Source: Streptomyces pristinaespiralis (lineage in GTDB: Bacteria; Actinomycetota; Actinomycetes; Streptomycetales; Streptomycetaceae). From it: 64,000 nucleotides of DNA. Below are positions 27,424 through 38,428 of the stretch, in pieces. The stretch is from NCBI RefSeq assembly GCF_001278075.1, contig NZ_CP011340.1, forward strand, positions 5,825,501-5,889,500. Reading direction: 5' to 3'. Below the pieces are notes generated by a model. That model saw only the letters and a program-made list of their open reading frames with translations, was not told the DNA's origin and searched no databases. Position 1 is the stretch's first letter. Each line of letters starts with the position of its first letter. A program made the translations under genes and the position numbers.

Positions 27424-27817
27424 CCGGCTGCCGAGGCGGTCCGGATGATGGAATTCCGGCGCCCCGGAAGGCGTGATTCTCGCCACCCCTGATAGGGGGT
27501 GCGCTCAGATGAGCGAAATCCGGACGGCTGCATCTCTCAAAGGGTGGCACTCAGTGCCACCCTTTTGGCTTTTGAGGCATGGAGTGACTTATCACTGTGC
27601 GTAGCGATCCTGGGGTGGGCTGAACGCGTGAAGTGATCATTCCTTCAGGAGTTGAATCGAAGGGTCTACACCTCCCTGGCCCCGGAGTACTTTCGATCTG
27701 CTGGCGGACGAGTGGTTAAGGCCGTATGACGGGCAAGTGGACGTACCCAGACGCCTTCGATCTGGGTATGTTCCTCGCCGTCAGGGCAGCCACCGAGTCC
27801 TCGAGGAGTCGAGACCC
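27424..27817. other. dusB-ppdK intergenic region
   Basis: About 390 bases. It holds a small stem (CACCCC...GGGGTG near 27484-27500), the intrinsic terminator described separately, and the 5' region of ppdK, which is AT-richer near 27570-27690. A stretch at 27755-27775 (TTCGATCTGGGTATGTTCC) looks like conserved promoter-proximal sequence I associate with Streptomyces metabolic genes, but I cannot assign a promoter with confidence. Confidence 0.5.
27539..27566 (+). terminator. dusB intrinsic terminator with U-tract
   Basis: AAAGGGTGGCACT and AGTGCCACCCTTT form a near-perfect stem followed by TTTTGGCTTTT. This is a rare classical U-tract terminator in this GC-rich window. Confidence 0.88.
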
Positions 27818-30529
<2,712 letters not shown>

Positions 30530-30632
30530 GGAGCGACAGACTCCGGGGTCGTCACCGGGGCCGGGGCACGAACCCCGGAGCCCGGTACCCCGACCCTCAC
30601 CGGCTACCCGGTGGCGGCTCCGGACTACCAGA

Positions 30633-30669
30633 GAAGGGGCGGGCGCCTGTGCGGGGCGCCCGCCCCTTC
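30633..30669 (+). terminator. ppdK terminator
   Basis: GAAGGGGCGGGCGCC (30633-30647) pairs perfectly with GGCGCCCGCCCCTTC (30655-30669) around a 7-base loop, about 100 bases after the stop. Confidence 0.82.
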
Positions 30670-31111
30670 CGTATGCCCTCAAGTCCTCACGGGGCCGGAG
30701 GTCCGCGGCTTTCCCGACCGGGAGGCCGCCGCCTTGTTGAACCGGAAGTCAGTTGAATCGCGGATCAGTCAACGTTCGCTGATTGACATTCAAACAAATT
30801 TCTTCTGTTTCGCGCCGGATACAACGGACGGAGCGCGGCCGGCGGATCCCCACCCGCCGACCGCGCTCCATTACCCGTGCCGGACACGGAGCCGCAACCT
30901 CCATCACCGCCGCCGGACGCGCAAAGCCCCCCACGGTCCTCGCTGCGTCACATCGGTGAAGTAGGTTTCATGCCCGACGTCGTACAGCTTTTCGGTTGCC
31001 CCCCAGGACCCGCGAGGCGTTTCAACTGTGGCTGAAACACCGTGGTAACAACCTGTGATTGCATGCATACTCAGTGATGGGGGCGATTGCGGTTGCAACA
31101 GTGGGGGTTCG
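30670..31111. promoter_or_regulatory. regulatory region upstream of the ArsR-like gene
   Basis: About 440 bases without a gene. It includes an AT-rich patch (30730-30815) with repeated GTTGAA words and a -35-like TTGACA (30784-30789 region), an inverted repeat GTTTCA (31019-31024)/TGAAAC (31033-31038), and a -10-like CATACT at 31066-31071. The inverted repeat is a plausible operator for the downstream regulator. Confidence 0.4.
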
Positions 31112-32137
31112 GTGCTTCGTATTCATTTCAATGCGGACGATCTGGCGCGCGTGCGGATGGCCGCCAGGCCCGACGCGTTGTGGGAATCGATTCTCAGTTT
31201 TCACCGATTGCGTGACCGAAGGGGCGCTCTGGTCTTCGGCGAATGGCGTTCCCAGGCCCGAACGCGGTTGAAAGGTGAAACACGACTGCTCTCCGCGCTC
31301 GTTCCCCAGCGCGGCTATTTCCCGGATTTCCTCACCCCCGCGGAGGGCAGCGAAGGGCTCGACACCGGCCTCGAGGCGCTGCGCGCCACACCTCCCGCAC
31401 GGCTGCACACCGAAGTGGCCCTCGCCGCCGCCCACCGCTCGCCCCTGCGCTCCCTGCCCGGCCGGCTGGCGTCCCTCGCGGAAGGCAGGGCCGAGTCCGT
31501 CGCCCGCCTCGTCGCCGCCCTGCGGGCGTACTACCACGCGGCCGTGGAGCCGTACTGGACCCACATCCAGGGCCGGGTGGAGGCCGACCGCGCCGTGCGC
31601 GGCCGCGCGCTCCTCGACGGCGGCGCGGGCGAACTGCTCGCCTCCCTGCCGCCGGTGCTGCGCTGGCGCTCACCCGTCCTCGAGGCCGACTACCCCGTCG
31701 ACCGCGAACTGCGCCTGGACGGGCGCGGACTGCTGCTCCAGCCGTCGTTCTTCTGCCGGGGGACACCGGTGGTCCTGCGCGACGCGTCGCTGCCGCCGGT
31801 GCTCGTCTACCCGGTCTCGCACAGCTGCGAGCAGGCCGCGGGAGACGTCACGGGCGCCTCGCTCGGGCGCCTCGTGGGACATACGCGCTCCGCGATACTC
31901 CAGGCCATCCGCGGCGGCTGCACGACCAGCGAACTGGCCCGCAGGGCCGGCGTGTCGCTGGCCTCCGCGAGCCAGCACGCCGCCGTGCTGCGGGAGGCGG
32001 GCCTGGTGGTGACACTGCGCCACGGAAACGCGGTACTGCACACGCTCACCCCGCTGGGCGCCGCCCTGCTGCGCGGCGGCGCCACACCGGAGCCCGAGCC
32101 GGCTATGCGCGGAACGGCCCCGTCACCTCGTAGGTGA
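31112..32137 (+). CDS. ArsR-like winged-helix regulator (DUF5937-like N-terminus)
   Basis: 341 residues. The start VLRIHFNADDLARVRMA (GTG 31112, GGGGG upstream) matches a common Streptomyces regulator family whose long N-terminal part (about 240 residues) is of unknown fold. The C-terminal winged helix is readable: GCTTSELARRAGVSLASASQHAAVLREAGLV. Effector and targets are unknown. Its last 35 bases overlap the end of the convergent phosphatase gene. Transcription of one gene could interfere with the other. Confidence 0.8.
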   Translation: MLRIHFNADDLARVRMAARPDALWESILSFHRLRDRRGALVFGEWRSQARTRLKGETRLLSALVPQRGYFPDFLTPAEGSEGLDTGLEALRATPPARLHTEVALAAAHRSPLRSLPGRLASLAEGRAESVARLVAALRAYYHAAVEPYWTHIQGRVEADRAVRGRALLDGGAGELLASLPPVLRWRSPVLEADYPVDRELRLDGRGLLLQPSFFCRGTPVVLRDASLPPVLVYPVSHSCEQAAGDVTGASLGRLVGHTRSAILQAIRGGCTTSELARRAGVSLASASQHAAVLREAGLVVTLRHGNAVLHTLTPLGAALLRGGATPEPEPAMRGTAPSPRR

Positions 32138-33260
32138 TGCCGCCCGACGAGCTTCCGCTGGTGCCGCGCTGGCTGGAGAAGTACAGCCGGGAGCCGTCGG
32201 GGGAGAAGGCCGGGCCGCAGATCTCGGAGGAGGACTGGCCGCCGACCCGGAGGAACGGCGCGACGACGTCGTCCGGCGTGATCACGCAGATCTCCATGTT
32301 GCCGCCGTCCTCCGCGACGAACAGGTCCCCGGAAGCCGTGCCGGTGACGTTGTCGACGCCGGTGAGCGGCGCGGTGCCGGAGACGAGCGAGTCGTCGTAG
32401 GCGAGCTCGTAGGTGTTCGTCAGGAGGTTCAGCTGCCAGAGCCGGTTGTCGCCCTTGGTGGTGAACCAGACCTTGTCGTCGGCGTAGTGGCAGCCCTCGC
32501 CGCCGTTGAACCGCTTCGCGCCGGAGACCTGGCTGCGGGTGTACGTCGGGGAGCCGTCGGGGTCGGGCACGTCCGCCCAGCTGAAGGAGCCGGACGTGGC
32601 CGTTCCCGCGACGAGCACCTGGAGCCTGCCGGACGACAGGTCGCCCCAGGTGGTGGGCACGAAGCGGTAGAGGCAGCCGTTGGACTCGTCCTCCGTCAGG
32701 TACACCGCCCGGCGCACCGGGTCCGCGGCCGCCGCCTCGTGCTTGAAGCGGCCCATCGCGTCGCGGCGCACGGCGGCCTTCACGCCGTACGGGTCGGTCT
32801 CGTAGACGTACCCGAGGCTGACCTCCTCGCAGGACAGCCAGGTGTTCCAGGGGGTCTTGCCGCCCGCGCAGTTCTGCCGGGTGTTCGACAGGATCCGGTA
32901 CGCGCCGGTGATCGCGCCGGTCGAGGAGAAGCGCACCGCGCTCGCCCCGCCGGAGGGGTTGATCTCCGAGTTCGAGACGTAGATCCAGCCGGTGCCGTCG
33001 CTGTAGCAGGCGCCGCCGTCAGGGGCGTTGTGCCAGGTGTACGAGGTGGAGCCGACCCGCTGGCCGGACCGGGCGACCACCCGGCTGGTGAAGCCGGCCG
33101 GCAGCTGGATCCCGTTCGCGTCCGCCGGGCCGAGCGCCCCGTAGGGACCGGGGCCGGGCTGGGCGGGGGCCGCGGAGGCGGCGCCCTGCCACAGCGTGAA
33201 GCCGAAGGCCGCCGCCGATGTACCGACGACGGCCCCGCGCAGGAAGCTGCGACGTTCCAC
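32103..33260 (-). CDS. PhoX-like phosphatase, Tat-exported
   Basis: 385 residues. The Tat signal MERRSFLRGAVVG is followed by a hydrophobic stretch and ALA-type cleavage region. The mature part is a beta-propeller-like PhoX/DUF839 protein, with NTWLSCEEVSLGYVYETDP, HEAAAADPVRRAVYLTEDE and GEGCHYADDKVWFTTKGDNRL typical of the family. These enzymes are calcium/iron-dependent alkaline phosphatases outside the cell. The GTG at 33260 follows GGAGTGACAA. PHO-box-like direct repeats lie just upstream, suggesting induction on phosphate limitation by PhoP. The Tat and propeller reading is firm; catalytic identity is inferred. Confidence 0.82.
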   Translation of the reverse strand: MERRSFLRGAVVGTSAAAFGFTLWQGAASAAPAQPGPGPYGALGPADANGIQLPAGFTSRVVARSGQRVGSTSYTWHNAPDGGACYSDGTGWIYVSNSEINPSGGASAVRFSSTGAITGAYRILSNTRQNCAGGKTPWNTWLSCEEVSLGYVYETDPYGVKAAVRRDAMGRFKHEAAAADPVRRAVYLTEDESNGCLYRFVPTTWGDLSSGRLQVLVAGTATSGSFSWADVPDPDGSPTYTRSQVSGAKRFNGGEGCHYADDKVWFTTKGDNRLWQLNLLTNTYELAYDDSLVSGTAPLTGVDNVTGTASGDLFVAEDGGNMEICVITPDDVVAPFLRVGGQSSSEICGPAFSPDGSRLYFSSQRGTSGSSSGGITYEVTGPFRA

Positions 33261-33273
33261 TTGTCACTCCAGG

Positions 33274-33295
33274 GTGGGATGACCGCCCCATGACA
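33274..33295 (-). promoter_or_regulatory. candidate PHO box (PhoP direct repeats) upstream of the PhoX-like gene
   Basis: On the minus strand two adjoining 11-bp units, TGTCATGGGGC and GGTCATCCCAC, share GTCAT at the same position. Streptomyces PhoP binds 11-bp direct repeats related to GTTCACCCGGC. The site is 14-35 bases upstream of the GTG start. Confidence 0.5.
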
Positions 33296-33508
33296 CCGGC
33301 CGGCGCCACGGGGTCGCGCGGAGAAGGAACCTAGGGCGGGCGGGTGACGCCCGGTGCAACGCGGGATGGCCGCGGTGGTCGTGCTCCAAGAAAATTCCCC
33401 GCCGGGCACCGATGAATCACGGCAGCCCCGTGCGTCTATCCCTTCGAACACACCGGACAGCACCGCACCGCGCAGCGCCGCGGGGCACCGAACGGAAAAG
33501 AGACAGCC

Positions 33509-33931
33509 ATGGCTCAGATGATCTTCGTGAACCTGCCCGTGAAGGGCCTCGAGGCCAGCAAGGCCTTCTGGGGCAAGCTGGGCTACTCCTTCAACCCGCA
33601 GTTCACCGACGAGAGCGCGGCCTGCCTGGTCTTCAGCGACACCGTCTTCGCGATGCTGCTGACCGAGGCGCGCTTCAAGGACTTCACCAAGAAGGACATC
33701 GCCGACGCCGCCACCAGCACGGAGGTCATCCTCGCCCTGAGCGCAGACAGCCGTGAGAAGGTCGACGAGCTGGTGGACGCGGCGCTCGCCGCCGGCGGCG
33801 CGCCGTCCAACGACCCCCAGGACTACGGCTACATGTACGGCCGTTCCTTCCAGGACCCCGACCACCACCTGTGGGAGGTCATCTGGATGGACGTCGAGGC
33901 GATGCAGGAGGCGACGGCGGAGGGCGAGTGA
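33509..33931 (+). CDS. VOC-superfamily (glyoxalase-like) protein
   Basis: 140 residues beginning MAQMIFVNLPVKGLEASKAFW, a typical N-terminal strand of the vicinal-oxygen-chelate fold. The C-terminal half has RSFQDPDHHLWEVIWMD, where the metal-binding His/Glu of VOC enzymes usually lie. Preceded by AAAAGAGA. The substrate is unknown; family members include glyoxalases, dioxygenases and antibiotic-binding proteins. Monocistronic, convergent with nirD. Confidence 0.85.
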   Translation: MAQMIFVNLPVKGLEASKAFWGKLGYSFNPQFTDESAACLVFSDTVFAMLLTEARFKDFTKKDIADAATSTEVILALSADSREKVDELVDAALAAGGAPSNDPQDYGYMYGRSFQDPDHHLWEVIWMDVEAMQEATAEGE

Positions 33932-33961
33932 CGCCGCGTCCGCCGTACGCCGGGGAGTTGG

Positions 33962-34011
33962 CCGCTCACGCGTCGCGAAGGTCAGGGCAGTGACAGACGA
34001 CGCGTGAGCGG
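33962..34011. terminator. inverted repeat between VOC and nirD genes
   Basis: CCGCTCACGCGTCG (33962-33975) pairs perfectly with CGACGCGTGAGCGG (33998-34011) across a 22-base loop. It is positioned to end both convergent transcripts. Confidence 0.6.
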
Positions 34012-34020
34012 AGCAGGGGG

Positions 34021-34075
34021 AGCGGTACGGGAGTCCCCCTACGGCCTGGCGGCCGTGGGAGGTGCCCCCTCAGGC
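34021..34075. repeat. GC-rich dispersed repeat copy
   Basis: GGGAGTCCCCCTACGGCC ... GGCCGTGGGAGGTGCCCC is an imperfect palindrome. Its reverse complement shares GCACCTCCCACGGCC-like sequence with the repeat array at 60521, 60706 and 60877. Confidence 0.5.
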
Positions 34076-34429
34076 CACCCGTACCTCGTAGGCCGCCACC
34101 GCCACCGACTCGTCGTCGAGGCAGCGCCCGGTCGACAGGTCGAAGCGCTGCTTGAGCAGCGGCGAGGCGACGAACGGCCGGCCCGCGGCCGAGCCGACGA
34201 GACCGCGCGCGAGGACCTGCGCGCCGGTGAACGGGTCGCGGTTGTCGATCGCGTACGGGGCACCGTCGCGGTCCAGGAACAGCGCCACCTGACGGCCGTC
34301 CGGCAGCAGGGCGGCCACTCCGCGTCCCGGGGTGAGCCGGGACAGGGGGCACACCGCCAGCCATTCGTCGGCGGGCCGGAGCTGGATCAGGACCTCCGTC
34401 GTGGCGGGGGCGAGGGTCGTCGCGGTCAT
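34070..34429 (-). CDS. nirD: nitrite reductase small subunit NirD
   Basis: 119 residues with the Rieske-like NirD fold. The Rieske cysteine/histidine ligands are absent, as is usual for NirD. LRPADEWLAVCPLSRLTPGRGVAALLPDG and FVASPLLKQRFDLSTGRCLDDESVAV match the family. It works with NirB in reducing nitrite to ammonium. The ATG overlaps the nirB stop (ATGA at 34426-34429), so translation is coupled. Last gene of the operon. Confidence 0.92.
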   Translation of the reverse strand: MTATTLAPATTEVLIQLRPADEWLAVCPLSRLTPGRGVAALLPDGRQVALFLDRDGAPYAIDNRDPFTGAQVLARGLVGSAAGRPFVASPLLKQRFDLSTGRCLDDESVAVAAYEVRVA

Positions 34430-37026
34430 CGGGCGGCACCTTCCAGGGTCTCTTCGAGCGAACGGATGGACAGCAGCGGCAGATCGGGCTTGACCTGGTC
34501 GCGCTCGGGCACGAACTTCACCGTCGGGTCCGGGGTGTCGGGCGCGTTGACGAACGACACGAAACGCAACAGCCGCTCGGGGTCGTCCAGCGTCTCGGCC
34601 CACTCGTCGCGGTAGCCGGCGACATGGTCGGCCATCAGCGACTCCAGCTCGGCGCAGATGCCGAGGGAGTCGTGCACGACCACGTCCCGTACGTGCTCCA
34701 GACCGCCCTCGATGCGCTCGAGCCAGGTCGAGGTGCGCTCCAGCCGGTCGGCGGTGCGGATGTAGAACATCAGGAACCGGTCGATCAGACGCACCAGTTC
34801 GGCGTCGGACAGGTCCTGGGCGAGCAGGTCCGCGTGGCGCGGGGTGGCGCCGCCGTTGCCGCCCACGTACAGGTTCCAGCCGTTCGCCGTGGCGATCACG
34901 CCGAAGTCCTTGGACTGGGCCTCCGCGCACTCGCGCTGGCAGCCGGAGACCGCCGACTTCAGCTTGTGCGGCGAGCGCAGCCCCCGGTAGCGCAGCTCCA
35001 GGTCGATCGCCATCCGCACCGAGTCCTGGACGCCGTAACGGCACCAGGTCTGGCCCACACAGGACTTCACGGTCCGCAGCGCCTTGCCGTACGCGTGGCC
35101 GGACTCGAAGCCCGCGTCCACCAGCCGGGCCCAGATCTGCGGCAGCTGGTCCACCCGCGCGCCGAACATGTCGATCCGCTGGCCGCCGGTGATCTTCGTG
35201 TAGAGGCCGAAGTCGCGGGCCACCTCACCGATGACGATCAGCTTCTCCGGGGTGATCTCACCACCAGGGATGCGCGGCACGATCGAGTACGAGCCGTTCT
35301 TCTGCATGTTGGCGAGGAAGTGGTCGTTGGTGTCCTGGAGCGCCGCCTGCTCGCCCTCCAGCACATAGCCGCTCGCTCCGATCGTGGGCGCCAGCGAGGC
35401 GATGATCGAACCGACGGTCGGCTTGCAGACCTCGCAGCCGTTGCCGCCCCTGGCCGCCTCACGGCCGTGCGAGTCCAGCAGCTTCTGGTACGAGGTGATG
35501 CGCAGGGCACGGACGATCTCGTACAGCTCCTGGCGGGTCTGCCCGAAGCAGCCGCACAGGCCCTTGTCGACCTCGACTCCCGACGCCTCCAGTTCGGCGT
35601 TGACGAGCTGGCCGAGCACCTTGACGCAACTGCCGCAGCCGGTACCGGCCTTGGTGCACTTCTTCACCTCCGGCACGGTGGTGCAGGAGTGCTCGGTCAC
35701 CGCGCCGCGGATCGTGCCCTTGGTGACGTTGTGGCAGGAGCAGATCACTGCCTCGTCGGGCAGCGCGCCCGGCCCGAGCGCGGCCGGCGCACCGGCGCCC
35801 TCGGGCAGCACGAGCTGCTCCGGGGAGACGGGCGGCACACTGCCGGTCAGTGCCCGCAGGGTGCCGTACGACTCGGCGTCACCGACGAGGATGCCGCCGA
35901 GCAGCGTGCCCTTTCCGTCGACGACCAGCTTCTTGTAGACGCCGGCGCGCGAGTCCGAGTACACGACGTCCAGGCATCCGTCGGCCGCGCCGTGCGCGTC
36001 ACCGAAGGAGGCCACGTCCACGCCGAGCAGCTTCAGCTTCGTCGAGGTGTCGGCACCGGTGAAGGACCGTGTGCCGCCGTCGATCACGTCCGCCACCGCC
36101 TCGGCCATCTCGTAGCCCGGCGCCACCAGGCCGTACACCCGGCCGTCCGAGGCCAGCGCGCACTCGCCGATCGCGAAGACGGCGGGGTCGGAGGTGCGGC
36201 ACTGCTCGTCCACGATGATGCCGCCGCGCTCGCCGACCGCGAGGCCGGCCTCGCGGGCGAGCTGGTCCCGGGGACGTACGCCCGCGGAGAAGACGACCAG
36301 GTCGGTGGCGAGCTGTGAACCGTCGGACAGGGCCATGCCGCTGACGGCGCCGTTCTCGCCGGCGAGGACCTCCTGGGTGCCGACACCGGTGTGCACGGAC
36401 AGGCCCATGTTCTCGATCGTGCGCAGCAGTGCCGCGCCGCCGCCCTCGTCGACCTGGACCGGCATCAGCCGCGGCGCGAACTCGACGACGTGCGTCTCGA
36501 GGCCGAGACCCTTGAGGGCGCCCGCCGCCTCCAGCCCGAGCAGACCGCCGCCGACGACCGCGCCGACGCGGGCCGTCTTCGCGTACTCCTCGATCGCGAG
36601 CAGGTCCTCGATGGTGCGGTAGACGAAGCACCCCTCCGCGTTCTTGCCCGGCACCGGCGGCACGAACGGGTACGAGCCGGTGGCCAGCACCAGCGTGTCG
36701 TACGTCAGGGTGAGCCCGGCGCGCGAGGTGACCGTGCGGGTGGTCGTGTCGATGGTCTCCGCGGGGTCGTCCAGGTGCAGTTCGATGCCGTGCTCCGCCA
36801 TGAAACCGTCCGCGACCATCGACAGGTCGTCGGGCGTGTTGCCGGAGAAGTACGAGGTCAGGCGCACCCGGTCGTAGGCGGGGCGGGGCTCCTCGCACAG
36901 CACGACCACGCGTGCCCGCTCGGTGACGCCGCGCTCGGCGAGGGCCTCAAGGAACCGCTGGCCGACCATTCCGTGGCCGACGACCACGATCGTGCCAGTG
37001 GTCGCGGGAGTGGACTTCGCAGCCAT
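34426..37026 (-). CDS. nirB: assimilatory nitrite reductase (NADH) large subunit
   Basis: 866 residues. Reduces nitrite to ammonium in the cytoplasm. Domain order: FAD/NAD(P) reductase (IVVVGHGMVGQRFLEAL at the start; AIGECALASDG near residue 300), a BFD-like [2Fe-2S] domain (CSCHNVTKGTI ... CTKAGTGCGSC), then the siroheme/[4Fe-4S] sulfite-nitrite reductase module with CVGQTWCRYG and SGCQRECAEAQ. The ATG at 37026 follows GGAGG and is one base from the upstream reductase gene. The GlnR-type box upstream of the operon indicates nitrogen control. Confidence 0.96.
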   Translation of the reverse strand: MAAKSTPATTGTIVVVGHGMVGQRFLEALAERGVTERARVVVLCEEPRPAYDRVRLTSYFSGNTPDDLSMVADGFMAEHGIELHLDDPAETIDTTTRTVTSRAGLTLTYDTLVLATGSYPFVPPVPGKNAEGCFVYRTIEDLLAIEEYAKTARVGAVVGGGLLGLEAAGALKGLGLETHVVEFAPRLMPVQVDEGGGAALLRTIENMGLSVHTGVGTQEVLAGENGAVSGMALSDGSQLATDLVVFSAGVRPRDQLAREAGLAVGERGGIIVDEQCRTSDPAVFAIGECALASDGRVYGLVAPGYEMAEAVADVIDGGTRSFTGADTSTKLKLLGVDVASFGDAHGAADGCLDVVYSDSRAGVYKKLVVDGKGTLLGGILVGDAESYGTLRALTGSVPPVSPEQLVLPEGAGAPAALGPGALPDEAVICSCHNVTKGTIRGAVTEHSCTTVPEVKKCTKAGTGCGSCVKVLGQLVNAELEASGVEVDKGLCGCFGQTRQELYEIVRALRITSYQKLLDSHGREAARGGNGCEVCKPTVGSIIASLAPTIGASGYVLEGEQAALQDTNDHFLANMQKNGSYSIVPRIPGGEITPEKLIVIGEVARDFGLYTKITGGQRIDMFGARVDQLPQIWARLVDAGFESGHAYGKALRTVKSCVGQTWCRYGVQDSVRMAIDLELRYRGLRSPHKLKSAVSGCQRECAEAQSKDFGVIATANGWNLYVGGNGGATPRHADLLAQDLSDAELVRLIDRFLMFYIRTADRLERTSTWLERIEGGLEHVRDVVVHDSLGICAELESLMADHVAGYRDEWAETLDDPERLLRFVSFVNAPDTPDPTVKFVPERDQVKPDLPLLSIRSLEETLEGAAR

Positions 37027-37027
37027 G

Positions 37028-38224
37028 TCAGAGGCCTCCATCATCGGTGAGCAGGTGGAGCAGGGGGAGGGAGTCCGGCAGGGCCTCGTCGCCCTCCCAG
37101 GCCCGGGCGAGCGCGCCGACCGAGGCGAGATCCCCGAGCAGGACACCGCCGACGAGCCGGTCCCCGCGGACGACGACCTTGCGGTACGCGCCCCGGGTGG
37201 CGTCGGCGAGCTGGACGACGTCGTCCCCCGGGCGGGGGGTCGGGTCGCCGAAAGCGGCCAGGTCGAACGGGCTCGTCGCGGAGGCGAGCGTGAGCCGGGT
37301 CAGCGCCCGGGTGCCGGTGTAGCGGGCGCCCTCCGCGCGGAGCACGGAGGCCAGCACGTCGGCCTGCTCCAGCGCCGGGCCCGCCAGCCCGTGCACGACG
37401 CCGTCGTGCTCGGCGCAGTCGCCGATGGCGTGGATGTACGGGTCGGAGGTGCGCAGTTCGTCGTCGACGACGATGCCGCGCCGCACCTCGAGCCCGGCGT
37501 CGACCGCCAGACCGACACGGGGACGCACCCCGCAGGCCAGCACCACGATCTCGGCGTCCAGCGCGAAGCCGTCCGCCAGGACCACGGCGCCGACGGCCCC
37601 GTCGGCGGTGGTCCGCAGACCCCGTACCCGGCACTCGGTGTGCACCTCGACGCCGAGGAACTCCAGGTGCGCCCGCAGCAGCGCGGAGGCGGAGGTGTCC
37701 AGCTGGCGCTCCATGAGGTGCTCGCCCTGCTGGGCCAGCAGCACCTTCGCGCCCCGGGTGGCCAGCGCGCGGGCCGCGGAGACCCCCAGCAGCCCGCCGC
37801 CGACGACCACCGCCCGCGTCCCCGGTCCGACCGCGGCCGACAGCGCCGCGCAGTCGTCGAGGGTGCGGAAGGGGTGGACGCCGTCGGGGAGGCCGGGGCC
37901 GAGTCCGCGCAGCGGCGGCAGCACCGGGTTGGAACCGGTCGCCAGCACGAGGCGGTCGTATGCCACGGACGTGCCGTCCGCGCAGTGCACGAGCCGCCGG
38001 TCCCGGTCGACGGCGGTCGCCCGCACACCGCGGCGCACGGGCACCTCGGGCAGCGCGATCACCTCGGGGCCGTAACGCCCCGCCAGCACCTCCGCGAGCA
38101 GCACCCGGTTGTAGGGCGCGTGCGTCTCCTCGCCGAGGACCGTGACGCGGGCGTCCGCGCCGAGCTGACGCGCGAGCCGCGCGCCTGCCGTCCCGCCGCC
38201 GATCACCACGATCTCCGAAGTCAT
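37028..38224 (-). CDS. FAD/NAD(P)-dependent reductase of the nitrite reductase operon
   Basis: 398 residues, similar in architecture to the N-terminal half of NirB: IVVIGGGTAGARLARQL, RAVVVGGGLLGVSAARAL, and YIHAIGDCAEHDG. It ends one base before nirB, so the genes are co-transcribed. It may supply electrons to the nitrate reductase NasA, acting like NasB, or to NirB itself; this is an inference from operon position. It lacks iron-sulfur motifs. First gene of the operon, about 20-60 bases downstream of the GlnR-like box. Confidence 0.82.
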   Translation of the reverse strand: MTSEIVVIGGGTAGARLARQLGADARVTVLGEETHAPYNRVLLAEVLAGRYGPEVIALPEVPVRRGVRATAVDRDRRLVHCADGTSVAYDRLVLATGSNPVLPPLRGLGPGLPDGVHPFRTLDDCAALSAAVGPGTRAVVVGGGLLGVSAARALATRGAKVLLAQQGEHLMERQLDTSASALLRAHLEFLGVEVHTECRVRGLRTTADGAVGAVVLADGFALDAEIVVLACGVRPRVGLAVDAGLEVRRGIVVDDELRTSDPYIHAIGDCAEHDGVVHGLAGPALEQADVLASVLRAEGARYTGTRALTRLTLASATSPFDLAAFGDPTPRPGDDVVQLADATRGAYRKVVVRGDRLVGGVLLGDLASVGALARAWEGDEALPDSLPLLHLLTDDGGL

Positions 38225-38246
38225 GCAAGCAGCGTGCGTCGGCGGT

Positions 38247-38284
38247 GTTACCCGGCAGGTTCCCTTCTGTTTCCCGCGGGGAAC
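38247..38284 (-). promoter_or_regulatory. GlnR box of the nirBD operon
   Basis: On the minus strand, GTTCC-N6-GAAAC-N6-GAACC-N6-GTAAC. Four pentamers are spaced by exactly six bases, as in the Streptomyces GlnR consensus (GTNAC-N6-GAAAC repeated). It lies 23 bases upstream of the first ORF. GlnR activation of nir genes under nitrogen limitation is established in Streptomyces. Confidence 0.75.
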
Positions 38285-38391
38285 GCTGCGCTCAGCGTCG
38301 GCGGCGGAGGGCTGTGAGGCGGCGGGGGGCCGCCCGGCGGCCTCCCCTTCCCCCGCCCAACCTCATGTCACCCTCAAGACTTCCTTGATCG

Positions 38392-38420
38392 TTGGACTGA
38401 CGCCGCACCCCCTCCATAGG
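38392..38420 (+). promoter_or_regulatory. promoter of a leaderless TSUP transcript
   Basis: TTGGAC (38392-38397) and CATAGG (38415-38420) are separated by 17 bases. The GTG start codon follows 8 bases later, about where transcription should begin. There is no ribosome binding site, consistent with a leaderless mRNA. Confidence 0.6.
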
Positions 38421-38428
38421 CTCACGCC

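Noticed and set aside
27590..27625. Rex-type redox operator (TGAACGCGTGAAG) before ppdK
   Set aside because: Only one half resembles TGTGAAC; the inverted partner TTCACA is absent.
27706..27740. tRNA-like GAGTGGTTAAGGCC stretch upstream of ppdK
   Set aside because: It resembles a D-arm only. No acceptor, anticodon or T-arm partners could be placed around it.
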